Of a stretch of 64,000 bases of DNA, positions 1-11,200 are shown piece after piece. Below the pieces are notes generated by a model. The model was not told the DNA's origin. It saw only the letters and a list, made by a program, of their open reading frames with translations, and did not search any database. Origin of the DNA: Macquaria australasica. Taxonomy: Eukaryota > Chordata > Actinopteri > Centrarchiformes > Percichthyidae. Location of the stretch: positions 186,001-250,000 of the forward strand of contig SEMN01000573.1 in the NCBI GenBank assembly GCA_005408345.1. The letters run 5' to 3'. Within the stretch, counting starts at the first letter, position 1; each line of letters begins with the position of its first letter. The position numbers and the translations under genes are program-made.

Positions 1-1334
1 ACAGATTACTCGCCTGCTGTAAAAAGCAGTGAGACAATGCAACGTCTCATTCCTTTCTGCAACAGTTTGTTATATTATTGTTTCTTAAATGCGTCATTAG
101 TTACAATCACATTGCAGAATAAAAGCAAATTTCTTTATATATTCCAGAAAATAGCCATTTTAGACGTATTGACAAAAGTCTGTGTTGTAGTAATGAGTCA
201 ATTCAGCTTGAGAGATTCCAAAAAGAAACCATAACAATGATTATTATATTTGTTTTCTTTTTTTTCTTTTTTTTTCTGTTAGCAACAAGTAGAGTGTTTA
301 TATTGGATCTTGTCTGCAAGTTGGCTTGGTTTGTTGTACATTTGCATGTACATTTCGGAATGAAACACATATACACCGTAACTAACTATGCCATTTAAAA
401 CATGTTTGTTTGTTGTTGTTTTTTTTGTTTTTTTTGTTCCACTTACTTTAAGTCAAACACAGACGACTGTCTCGATAAGCTGCAAATTTAGAACATCAAG
501 CCTTGAATTCATGGTGTAATCAGAAGACACTGTTTGGGGTTTGTCCATTGATCTTGAACTAGTGGCTTTATGGGATTGTATACATTTCGTTTAATAATTG
601 AGTGTTATTTGAATGTATATCTTACAGCTGTGAATGAGAACATATTCCCATATTTTACTGAAATCACCTCGAGTGCTGACATACTGCATCTTAGTTGAAA
701 AATGACAAAATGATGTATACCAGTACTTAAAATCAGCATGCATAACAAAATTGCTTCATTTTTGAGTGTGACATTGATGCATCCTATTCTCCCAAAATGG
801 AGCACCTGCATCCCTTTTCTTTAGATTATATCATCACTGCAGTCTCTCTCTGGTTTTTAGCTGAGTTTGTTTAAATGATGGCATTTAAATGAGCTGTGCA
901 ATTAAACGTGTGGTACAAAATCCTACACAGGTGTTTGCAGTTATTCTGGCTGATTAGACTTCTACTCATGTAAAGTTGGGTGGAGTAATGTTGAAGCTAG
1001 AAGTCACTAAACTTCATGTGCTAATAAAATGAGAAAGCTATAATTTGTTGAAAAGTTATAAAAGCTATAAAAATTCAAAGTATATGTTTATTTATTTGTC
1101 CAGCTGTAACAGGTGCAACAATGCCATCACATGAGTCAGATCAAGCACAGACTGTACACGCCCACACAGTCCTGAGATGAGGTTTAATCAAGCAAAATAA
1201 GTGACCATGGGTGTGGAGAGCTTTTAAAGAAAACCTAAGTCCTTAATTCTGGTCCTTAAAATCCATAGCAGTCCAAGGACTGTATAAAAGCATTATGTTT
1301 TTGGGTTGTATATATGTACGTCTGTACGTTCTGT
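1..1334. other. unique AT-rich non-coding sequence
   Basis: No gene or complete repeat is visible. The stretch has T-rich tracts at about 237-278 and 417-437, the second a TTTG/TTG-type simple tract. Open frames here are short and start or end arbitrarily. Confidence 0.6.
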
Positions 1335-1439
1335 TCTTGTAATGTCTTAGGAATGCCTGGAAGGAATTTCTTCACATTTGACACAAACATCCACTTGGAC
1401 ACAAGGATGAACTAATTAGAATTTGGTTGACATAGGTCA

Positions 1440-1454
1440 AGGTCACTGTGACCT
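1440..1454. promoter_or_regulatory. consensus estrogen response element-like palindrome (IR3)
   Basis: AGGTCA CTG TGACCT is a perfect inverted repeat with 3-bp spacing, the textbook estrogen receptor site. Another AGGTCA abuts it directly at 1434-1439. The sequence match is seen directly. Function is not shown, and the site belongs to a repeat present in many genomic copies. Confidence 0.45.
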
Positions 1455-1555
1455 CATATAACCCGTTTTTTTGGCCATAACTCAAGAATTGATGACCATA
1501 TTTCAAAGTTGGTTGGACAATGAATTGAATTGAATTGGTGACACCTTTGACTCAA

Positions 1556-1588
1556 AGGTCAAAGGTCACAGTGACCTCAAAATGACCT
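1556..1588. promoter_or_regulatory. composite nuclear receptor site: DR1 + IR3 + DR5
   Basis: Four half-sites occur in 33 bp. AGGTCA (1556-1561), one base, and AGGTCA (1563-1568) form a perfect DR1 (PPAR/RXR/HNF4 class). The second half-site with TGACCT (1572-1577) forms a perfect IR3 (estrogen receptor class). That TGACCT with the next TGACCT (1583-1588) forms a DR5 (retinoic acid receptor class). Further DR1 copies lie at 1682-1694 and 1835-1847. Occupancy by any receptor is inference. Confidence 0.45.
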
Positions 1589-1890
1589 TGACAAACATGT
1601 TTTTGGCCATAACTCAAGAATGTATGCTGTAATTATGACAACATTTCACACAGATGTTTAATGGGATACATTAAACATGAAAGGTCATAGGTCAACTTCA
1701 CTGTGACATCATGATGATCCTGGAAAAACACTTTTTGGGCCATTATTCAACACCATAACTCAGGAACAGAAGGGGAGATTGTGACCATATTTCACAGTTG
1801 GTCGGACACTGAATAGGTGACACTTTTGACTCAAAGGTCAAAGGTCAGGTTTTAGCCATAATTTAAGAATATATTGGGCCATTCCAGATT

Positions 1891-3268
1891 TCACACACAC
1901 ATGCTGACTGGGTCGACACAGTAGCCGTGTTTCCGTAGATGTAATTTACGTGCATTTTGAAGTATTGCATTAAAAAAGTGATACAATTTCCTCAATTGCA
2001 TAAAATGTTTTTACGCTTGCTTGAGGTGGTTTTAGCCTTTGTTGAAAAAAAGATGATAAATGGGATATGGAAACACCTTTGCCGAATATGTTCTGACGTA
2101 GCGAACATTTCACATGACTGATCAGACTTGGATGTAAACTGCAACTTAATTGGTTGGTGGATGCATAAAACCACAAATTCTAGTTTTGGCTTTAAATTGA
2201 ACAAATTATAATGAATATATATATATATTTCACTGAAAAGGTGTTGAATGCAATTCTGACTGTCTTGCTTCAGGTCTTTTTAGTTACAATAATTATATTC
2301 ATACTATAATTTTCAACATTTTATATGTCAATACATGGAGTTGGTGAATTCTACTTTTAACAACATTAATATTTGGTTATGGACAGCATATACAGTAATT
2401 TATATGTATAAAACTAATATTGTAATAAGACAGAATCTCATCAGTGATTGTTCTATTGGTGGCTTCTGTGATAGTCAACACTTTTTAATGCCTCAGATAG
2501 AAATTAGTATATCCCACCAGCTTCAGATATGCATATTTCTGTACCAAAAGTGGATTTGTTATCAATAAATATGTTGAGGATTACATGTGATGTTGATTCG
2601 CAGTAAAAGGAAAATGATTTATAATTCTCTGTATTGTGTTTAATAGTGGTGGCTTACCCCCCAAAAAATTAGATAAAGTATCAATTCTAATTTCTAGAGG
2701 CTTCATTTACAGCAAACATCAACATTGTAGCTTTTTTAAACTGAGAGGACAACTTTGTTATTGAGTTCCTGAGACATTTTTCACTCTCTAATCACAAAAT
2801 CCATTTTGTCCCTCAGTTCTTCCTTCAGTTCTTCTGAAACCTCCAACCAACACTATAGTCGTGTCCATCAAGTGAGGAGTAAACAAGCAAAGCTAATCTG
2901 ATCCCTTAACTGATTCCTCTGAGGTCCACTTTCTGGTTGAGGATGGTGCTCTCATGAACACGCGCACATGAATGCCCCTTTCTCCACCAGGTGCCAGCAA
3001 TCTGGACTGCACCAAGTGAGATTGTGGGAGAGAGGAAGCAATGGGTTCTTTTCTTTGTAATTTGTTTGCCTTCCAGCCTTAGTAAGATTAACTCTAGCCT
3101 GAATGTTATGTTGTACAGCTATTGTACATTTTAAAGCCTGAATAACAAAAAAGCAGCTTTATCTTTCTGAGCTGAACAAATCAAGTGGGTATACTCATCC
3201 TGGGGGTTATGTGCAGGTTTACTTGCCAGTGTTTTGTCCGGCAACAACCTATGCACCAGGAAGTATCC
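1891..3268. other. unique AT-rich non-coding sequence
   Basis: A short (AT)n tract lies near 2215-2230. No reading frame, splice-bounded exon or complete transposon was recognised. Confidence 0.55.
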
Positions 3269-3697
3269 TTCTACATCAGGGGTGTCAAACTTACGGCCCG
3301 CGGGCCAGAACCGGCCCGCCAGAGGGTCCAGTCCGGCCCACTGGATGAGTTTTTGCAAAGTGTGAAAACAGCAGAGAAGTCATTCGTTCCCATTAAGCCC
3401 TAATAAGAGCAGCAGGCTCAAAGCCCTGAAGGACCTGAGGGACACTGAACGAGGCCCAACAGGTCCAGCAAAGGCTGCTGTTAAACTGATGCACATGATG
3501 ACTGTTGAGATCGCACGTCTCATCATCTGCTGTGTACGTGCGTTGTTAATTCATTGTGACCATCTTCAGAATGTGCTTCTTCACATAGAAGAAAAGGGAA
3601 GAATCTGCAGGTGTTTTACTGGTCCGGCCCACTTGAGACGAAACTGGGCCGCATGTGGCCCGTGAACTAAAATGAGTTTGACACCCCTGTTCTACAT
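3269..3697. mobile_element. non-autonomous hAT transposon with intact TIRs and 8-bp TSD
   Basis: The element runs 3277-3689 (413 bp). The left end CAGGGGTGTCAAACT is matched exactly by the reverse complement of the right end, a 15-bp perfect terminal inverted repeat. Directly outside both ends is TTCTACAT (3269-3276 and 3690-3697). An 8-bp duplication is the hAT superfamily signature. The subterminal parts hold repeated GGCCCG-type motifs, also in inverted orientation. The 413-bp body has no transposase frame, so it is a deletion derivative mobilised in trans when it was active. The perfect TSD suggests a fairly recent insertion. This TIR type is widespread in vertebrates (from memory). Confidence 0.92.
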
Positions 3698-6126
3698 CAA
3701 TTCAGCAAGGAAACGCTGAGGAATTGTGTGCTAAACAGACTGTAACTTTGGAAAGCCTCATATTAGCTTTGGGTAAATTTAAGGTTACATTTTTGCACAG
3801 AAAAGAGGACTGTTGATTCGTCCCTCATTGTTTACAGTGTAGTCTCTACAAAGGTATCTCTTCAATGGACAATGTGGAGAGGAGGAATGATTACAGCAAC
3901 TCATAACTCTTTTAATGAACACATAATGACATGTGGGTGTTTTATTAAGATAAACTTCCAAGCCTATCCTTTAGGTAACTCATCTTTGGCACATTGCTGA
4001 TAGCAGAATGCCAACAAATACTTTCTCAAAAGTAGAAAATGATGCATGGGGCGTTTTTGTTTAGCTTCGTTACTGTGTTATTTCTGATTTTGGTGAATTG
4101 CAATAAGCATGCTGATTTTATCTGTAGTTGCAGACAGAATTGTGGAAGGTTTTATTTTCCATTTTCAATTATGCTTGGAACAGCTATGGATTTGCCCTGT
4201 TTTCCAGGAAAGCTGTTTATTTACAGGATATATTAGACCGGCTGGATTTTACACTGTGCCTATTTAATTTCCTCTTTGACCTGCAGGCCAGTTCTCCTAG
4301 ACCTAGGACACAGCTAAACATATCAAGTCACTTTAAATGCATTGTGACACTTTTCACAATAGTGATGCTAATTCATTAAAAAGTCCAGTTTAATGCAAAG
4401 TCAAACAATGTCAAAGGTGAGACACAGTTAGATATTGTGCCTAAACCCTACCGTATTTCACAAATAAACCTCCACATATGTGTAAAGCATTTCTCCCACA
4501 TAAAACAGGTCACAACGAACAGAAATCAATTTCCAGGTTCTGTCACATCCCTCTGTTTGTTATGTAGTCTTTCACTGAGCCACAGCACAACAGATTAAGG
4601 GGGCCTGGCTGGTACATCTCATCCCATGCACCAGTGACATGAGGCAAGCACACACACCTGCATAGCAGACAGATATTATGCAGCATAACGCTCACTTGCA
4701 CATCTGTTGAGGAAGAGACTGGATGATTTATTTATTAGCACCCAATTAAAACTTCAGGAACAAGAACACTTCAATGGGAATATAAATATCAAATAGAGTA
4801 AGCTCTACACGACTATTTAGTCATGCAATCTGGCTTCTGCACCATGGCACGCCAGAGAGAAAGAGGAGCTGAAGATCAGGAAATGGAAGTGGAAACACTC
4901 AGATCTTTTGTGCAGCAAACGAATCCTTTATTTCACTCTCATCATTTTCACCACCTCCTCTACCCTTTCTTCTTTCTGTGCTGTAAATGTGATTTCTTTT
5001 TCATGTTCTCTTTTTTTTTTTTGGAAAGGGAAACAGGGTCGGTATTTCGTTTTGACAGAGGCTCTGACCACGGTATAGGCCAATCGATTGGCCTCGCTTG
5101 GTTTAGTGCAGGAATAAATGTTGTGGGCATAGCCAAAGGCTGGAGAGGACTGATTGTGTGGCATTTGTTAAGCTCACCAGGGAGTCAAGAGCAGTATTGT
5201 TAGGGTGAATATGGATTTCGCCACAGCTGAAAATGGACTGACTTTTTTATTGGAATCAGATGTGCATGTGAAGTCATTGTAACTGCAGGTTACTGCTGGG
5301 CTGTACATCACACACCTTATCTGTCACTGTCAATGATTTTTTTTACACCATCACAAGTAGAATCAGTGACTGCTTCCACTGCAGCTCTTTCTACAGCTAA
5401 TGCTCCATTATACCTCTTCCTAACAGCAATAGAGGGATTGTTAATGTGCAAGACACATGGCCCACTTCCTCCTGAATTAATCCATCAAGCCTAAGATACT
5501 TTTAAGGATAAGTGTCTTCTCTCACACATGATCTGAGATTCATTTGAAAGTCATTACTTAATTAAAAAAGATTGGTATCTTGAGGTTAAAGAAGGGGGAA
5601 AAAATCTCACGGGAGGATGAGTAATTTCCACAGAGATGTACACGTCAATTATAGACTTATAAAAACACACTCTCAGAAAAAAAAGTAGAGCAGAAAGGTG
5701 CAATACGGTACTCTTTTAGTTATGTGACCAAAATGTACCATTACAGTACATTATTTAGACAAAATACAGAAATTCAGTGTGCCTCTTTTTTTTTCAAGGA
5801 GCGTCAAGATAGCATACCAAGTGCATACCTTTCTCAGTGTTGGCATATCAGCCAACCAGTAAGAGTTGCTAGTACAGAGGCAAGTACATGATCCCTCACC
5901 AGCTTCCCACCCGTGAATACTGCCAATTGTGTTGTTTTTGTTGTGCTTGGACGAGCTGGGGTTTGAACCCTGTGCTGTGGTGAGCTTTTTCTAATTTTAC
6001 AGTTAATGTGAATAATAGGCATGTCTGCATTGTTTCACATTGTACAAACGTGTATAATGGACAGTAGGTTGATAATAGAAATACTCCAATAATGCTTTTG
6101 AGAAAAGTCTGCATTAGATTACCAAA
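3698..6126. other. unique non-coding sequence
   Basis: No gene was recognised. The open frame at 4823-5203 runs through simple T/C-rich sequence and resembles no protein. A perfect 18-bp palindrome is listed separately at 5077-5094. Confidence 0.55.
5077..5094. promoter_or_regulatory. 18-bp perfect palindrome with two CCAAT boxes around ATCGAT
   Basis: AGGCCAATCGATTGGCCT reads identically on both strands. It contains two head-to-head CCAAT boxes (NF-Y type) overlapping a central ATCGAT, the preferred core of CUX/ONECUT homeodomain proteins. The motif identity is seen in the sequence; any binding is inferred. Confidence 0.35.
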
Positions 6127-6594
6127 GGCCCCATTTACACCTGGTATTAACATGTGATCTGTATCTGAACACATTATCTGGAGAATGACATCAGATACAC
6201 GTGCCTTTGGGTTGACACCTGTTCGCAATCTCAATTCTGCCCACATTTAGATAGATTGGATCTTAATATATGCATATATTATATATACAGTGTTACATAT
6301 AAATGTAAACACGGACAGGCGTCATTCCTTTTTTTGAGAGGGAAAATGTAGGATACTGCTGCTACCTGTAGCTTTTGCCAGGAAACTTAAGCTAGCAGAA
6401 AGAGGCGGAGTTAGTTATTTACACCTGGCTGAGACCAGTTTTAATGCGAAGCAGACCACCTCCAGATGAGGTTCTGTTCTGTTCTGCATGCATTTTATTT
6501 ACATTACATTTACATTACATTAACATCGAGATAATTATCTAGATAGGATACCCAGATATAGAGCCCATGTTAATGCAAGGTGTAAATTGGGTCT
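6127..6594. mobile_element. MITE-like element with long imperfect TIRs
   Basis: The left end starts GGCCCCATTTACACCTGG and continues to TATTAACATG. The right end is its imperfect inverted copy (ATTTACACCT and ATTAACATG are conserved), and the similarity runs on into a shared TATCTG motif. The arms are about 30-45 bp, the body about 468 bp, and no transposase frame is present. A target duplication was not resolved, so the family is uncertain. Elements beginning 'CCCCATTTACACCTGGTATTAA' are familiar from teleost genomes (memory only). Confidence 0.75.
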
Positions 6595-7571
6595 ATGATA
6601 CAGTGCCAAATTGCAGCATAACAGTGTTAGACTATTTCCATATTTGCTTCATGCTAGAAAACAATTTATCCACTTCTTATGGTGGATCAAAACACACACA
6701 TCTGGTCTTACTTTTCAGTAAAATCTGTACTCCGCCTGTTCTACTCTTTTGAATGAACCCTCCATCAACCTCACCCTTTACAAAGTTAGAAAGCGAGTGA
6801 GACAGAGTGAAAGGGGGAGGAAGTCTTGTTAAAGACCAGTTAAATCACTCACAAAACAGCAGCACATCTGTAAAATTAATAGAAAAGCCTTTCATAACAG
6901 GGTGCCTGTCTGACATGCTGGCAGTCTGCCACCTATCACCAGAGTGTCCTTATTACCTCTGACATATTTGATGTGATGTGTTCTGTGACTCTGGTAATAA
7001 ACTAGAACCCCCTACATCCACAGACTCCACTGACAGGTCCACATCATCAGCATGTTCCATTTGATCCTGTCTTAGCCTCTCTCTCCTCCTGTCATTCATT
7101 TGGAAAGGACAGATGGTCAGATGTGTGAGGATTAGATTGACAGAGTAGGTGTTAATGTTTGTTGATGACATGTACATGTCCTCTGTCTCACTTTCTTAAT
7201 ATGTCTAATACATTTAAGTAAATGTATGTGCATGTGTATCTGTCTCTCTTTTCTTCGTCTGTCTGGTGGACACTTCTCATCACTGAGCTGTCTGTTTGAC
7301 AGACTCTCTTTTACCGCAACCTTAGAGGCAAGACGAGGCCTGTGCAGGGCAGAGGGACTAGGTAAAGAATTGTCAGATGGGCCGACAACGAAAACGTGCA
7401 CACAAGCTGAGCTTAGGATGATTTATAGGGCTTATTTCTGAGAATGGTAAAGTGAAATTAATCATGTTCCCACCTGAAATCGCTGCTCAGCAGTGACAAA
7501 TGACAAGCTGCCAGGGACAGACAGTGAGCCGTCCATGAAGCGCCCACCGATGTGCTCCTTCCTCAGATAAC
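6595..7571. other. unique non-coding sequence
   Basis: No repeat or exon was supported. The segment 7500-7571 is more GC-rich than its surroundings and adjoins the doubtful exon below. Confidence 0.5.
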
Positions 7572-7779
7572 CTGACCCGGGATGCTGCCTTGCCAGATGC
7601 CCCCCTCTGGATGGCCAGTGCCAGGCATACTGGGTCCAGCCCTGGCCCCTCCTACTCCACTCCCCGCCAGCTGGGTACCCATGCAGGGGCCTAATGATTT
7701 GAGGACAGCCTGCCAAGCAGATGGAGAGTGGAACAAGGGGCTTACCCTATCAGCTAACGGTCTTGTCTGAAGGCTGGGC
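7572..7779 (-). other. doubtful minus-strand exon or GC-rich conserved segment
   Basis: Read on the minus strand, a CCTTCACAG acceptor (AG at 7781-7780) precedes 208 bp that stays open in one frame up to a CAG|GTTATC donor-like site, with a stop just after it. The predicted peptide is rich in Gly, Pro and Ser and was not recognised. A second acceptor (GCTTGGCAG) lies inside it, and another frame from there stays open to a CAG|GTGGGA donor near 7477. Two competing frames and a weak donor make this uncertain. The GC content above that of the flanks and the lack of simple repeats fit either an exon or a conserved regulatory element. Confidence 0.22.
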
Positions 7780-8084
7780 CTGTGAAGGCCACAAAGCAAG
7801 TCATGTGTTGCTTCCAAATTGTGGATTCAAGACGTTGTAATACAATGCACAAATTATCTGGAAGAAAGAACACTGTATATTCATTTTATTTGAAAGGAGA
7901 ACTACCGTAAACTCTCCTAATGTTGGCATGCATTTCTCCTTACCTCACATGCTTATTTAAGACAGAAATTAAATTTTCCACACTTGCGTCTTCTACTACA
8001 AAACTGAAAGGTTGAATAGTGTGGCAATATTACTATACCTGCAATCCATTTTCACACCTGTTTTCAACCGAGGTAAGGTTTTTC
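7780..8084. other. unique non-coding sequence
   Basis: Nothing was recognised in this short stretch up to the next MITE. Confidence 0.5.
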
Positions 8085-8258
8085 ACGGCAGACATTTTGA
8101 CATGTCATAGCAGGAAAAGCACAGATGTATTTAATAATGTCTTGGTAGACTGTGCTGGCTCACTGGAACAGCTTACTGGGACGCTAAAGTCATCCCTCGT
8201 TAATGTTATTAATTACGTCTGTGCTTTTCCTGCTATGACAAGTCAAAATGTCTGCTGT
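8085..8258. mobile_element. short MITE with 53-bp terminal inverted repeats
   Basis: The left arm (8085-8137) contains GCAGACATTTTGAC and then GTCATAGCAGGAAAAGCACA. The right arm (8206-8258) is its near-perfect reverse complement. The two arms make up more than half of the 174-bp element, so a transcript would fold into a long hairpin around a loop of about 68 nt. No coding sequence is present. The target duplication could not be fixed (T-rich flanks), so the superfamily is left open. Confidence 0.85.
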
Positions 8259-11200
8259 TTGTTTTGTGTCTTAGAATAGGACTATTCCATGTTCCTGATT
8301 AGCATCATAATTATATAAATATAACTTTCTAAAGGAACACTGCTATCGGAAAGCTTATCAAAATCACAGTGGTAGCAAGAAGGCAACTTAGCATTGCATA
8401 GCAAATTTGTACTGTGTTTGTTTTTTTTATTCGGACCAGAGAAAACTTCAGAATTGAAACTGTAGTTGAGAAAGAGATGGGAGAATGTGGAAAGGGTTAG
8501 AGACACTAAGGGAGAGCACTGTAGCTCAGAGCCTAATGTTCCAGCTGAGGTCTTTTAGTTCAACTTTGGGAGATGGCTACTTTCTTATGAAACTGACAGA
8601 TAACTTTCAGAGTTGTCATTATCTATTTAGGCAGTAGAATTGAGGACGTTTTTTTCTGTTGCCATCCATGGTGCTGAATTCTGCAGGGAATCCAAAAACC
8701 ATCCAGAAGTAAAGCAACGCAGCTGCCGATGATGGCTGCAGCCAATCTATCGAAAGTGTCAGTGCTCAGTGGACATGGGTCTCTTTAATTGGAGATACCA
8801 GTAGAGACATAAAAACCCAGCCTGTAACTAATTAACTGAGTTTAACTTGAATTTGACATAGCGTGAAAAGTACATATAGGAATCTACATAGGTCCCCACC
8901 CATGGATCATTTTTAAAAGTTGAATAATGTACCAGTTAATTTTTGGGGAAACTCTGCCTTAAAATGCAGCTCAAGATAAATTAGTTTGCATCTCTGGAGA
9001 AGTTCAAGCTAGATGTGCCTGATGTGTTTGTATCACTGCAACCAAATTTTGCCTCATGACATTATCTATCAATCTACAAATATAAACGTTAACACCATAA
9101 CACTATCAACATTATGCATTTATAAATTATTAAATCTACCTCTATTTAGTTTTTTAAATCATTCAATGATCTGTCCAACGGAAATCGCATTGTGATGCCC
9201 TGTGTTGCCTTGACCCTATGAAAAGTATGATATATGGGTAAGTGCACTTTCCTCAGCTCTCCAGGTACAATATTTGCAGTAGGGATGCAGTACTGTGAAT
9301 GAGATTATTGTATGCTCTGACATAGTTTTGACCCTCTGACTGCTAACTGGAAAAGCAGGCAAGCACATGGTGAAGAGCACAATGTTCCGTAAACATCAGT
9401 TTATATTATTTTAGAATAAAGAATTATATTTAGCTTTCAGTTAAAAATGAAAATATGTGGGTACATTCATATCTTTTATTAAAGGCATGTGGATTATGTC
9501 ATTTTAATATTTTTTTGTTTATCCTTCCTGTAATTGTAAAATGAACCCTGGGGCCTGAATTATATCATGTCACTGAACATTAGGAACAACATTCATTCAC
9601 ATGCTCACTTCAAGCTTTTGTTTAGTATACAACATTTATCTGACTATTCAGAGCATGGAAAACAATTCCTCCCTCATTAATGTCAGCAGTGACATTGCAA
9701 CATTGGTTTAGCCTATTATTTCCCATAAGTCAGGTTAAGCCATTTATTGCCCTGAACGATAATGTAGACATTAGTAGCCTTTGATTGAATGTCCATGTTT
9801 CCCTGTTGTTCTGTTTATAGGTGCATGTGCACATAAAAAATGATTCCCCTAAAAACCCCAAAGCAGTCACCTACGACACGATTTCACTCTCTGCCATGAC
9901 AATAAATAATCTTTACCCTTGACAGCCACATAATTAATAGTGATGTGCAGCAGGTCCATTTCAATGGACCCACTTAATCTAATTTTGTTTCCACTCCGCG
10001 ATTTGTAAATTACTGCAAAATGACGCGCCATTTACCACTGTCTCTGCCTGTGACACTGGCCATTTTTCTTCCTGTGTAATTCTCTCTTAGTCGAGGATTT
10101 TAAAAAAAGAAACACTCATCTCTTCTTCTCTCTTCTTCTCCCTCTCACTGTTCCTCATCCTTCCTCTTCTTTTCCTGCTGCTGTTTTCCAACTCCCTTAC
10201 TCCCCTCCCTGCTTTTCTCTCCAATTTAGCAGCATTCTAAGCCGCTGAGACCATCTAACACATTAGCTATTTTACAGCTTCCCCAGAACACATATGATCT
10301 AAAATGTCAGCACTACAAATGCCTCGTCCATATTCCATTATTTGCCACTAAATGTTAAGCGTTTATATTCACACAGTGTTACATTGACATTTGAGAACAA
10401 GAAGTGACAGTGTGGCCTGGTGATTTGCTGTGCCATTACATATCATTTGTGAACTTGCTAACAAATGACAATCATACAGACGTCCAAAGGCCTGTTTCCC
10501 TTTGTTCACTGCCCAAAGAACAGTCAGGAAGAAATACTTGATAGAGTTATCTATTGATGAAAAATGTCACTTAAGGTACTGACAGGGAAAAGGTTACACC
10601 AGCCTCAGGAAACTGAAGACATTCAGCTCCAAATGTCACAAAAGAATATTCTGCTTAATAGTAAGGAAACACTTTTGTAGCATGGCTATGGAAATGTTTG
10701 CAATCTATTACTCACCATGGAGTTGCAAAAATGTAAATTGCTCAGAGGGTCATTTTGCTGCATCATGTTTGACTTGATATTCAGTGTGATTCTGTTTGAT
10801 GCTGCACTTAACATTCAGTTTGATTTGATGCTGACATTGTAAAACCTCTGTAAACTGTTTTCATTTGAAAAACGAAAAGGCTTAGGTTGGAATGATCACA
10901 TTGTTTTTCCACTGTAGCTTTTAACACCTTCTGTATATACCCATGGGCTGAATTGTAGGAACAGACGTCTTGTCCGTCCTCACATAATGCAAAGGGTATG
11001 GCACGTAGCCAGAAATAATGGAGGACTAAGTCTTGCCTTCCTCTTTTCTGGGAGAATTAATGAGGCAAAGGAAAATGTTTGAACAAACCTCTCGGCCCCA
11101 AGGAGAGCAGGGCCCTGACCTGACTACCGTTCACAATGTCAACTAGCTGGACTGTCATTTTATACATGCCACAGAAGACTGATGGAGCCTGACAAACGCC

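Larger units (their letters stand above)
1335..1890 (+). repeat. degenerate tandem/dispersed repeat rich in AGGTCA half-sites
   Basis: A unit of roughly 130 bp recurs about four times in diverged form. The phrase 'CCATAACTCAAGAAT' or a variant appears at about 1475, 1607, 1752 and 1856, and the phrase 'CAAAGGTCAAAGGTCA' or a variant at 1434, 1556, 1682 and 1835. From memory this matches a dispersed repeat very common in fish genomes; no family name was checked. Each unit carries AGGTCA/TGACCT half-sites of the nuclear-receptor type, including two perfect inverted repeats with a 3-bp spacer (1440-1454 and 1563-1577). There is no coding capacity. Confidence 0.8.

Noticed and set aside
4823..5203. 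126-codon plus frame
   Set aside because: Composition is driven by CTTT/TTTC-rich DNA; no family, no splice signals, and an equally long shadow frame on the other strand.
5890..5980. GGGTTTGAACCC resembling a tRNA T-arm on the complement
   Set aside because: No A box, acceptor stem or cloverleaf could be built around it.
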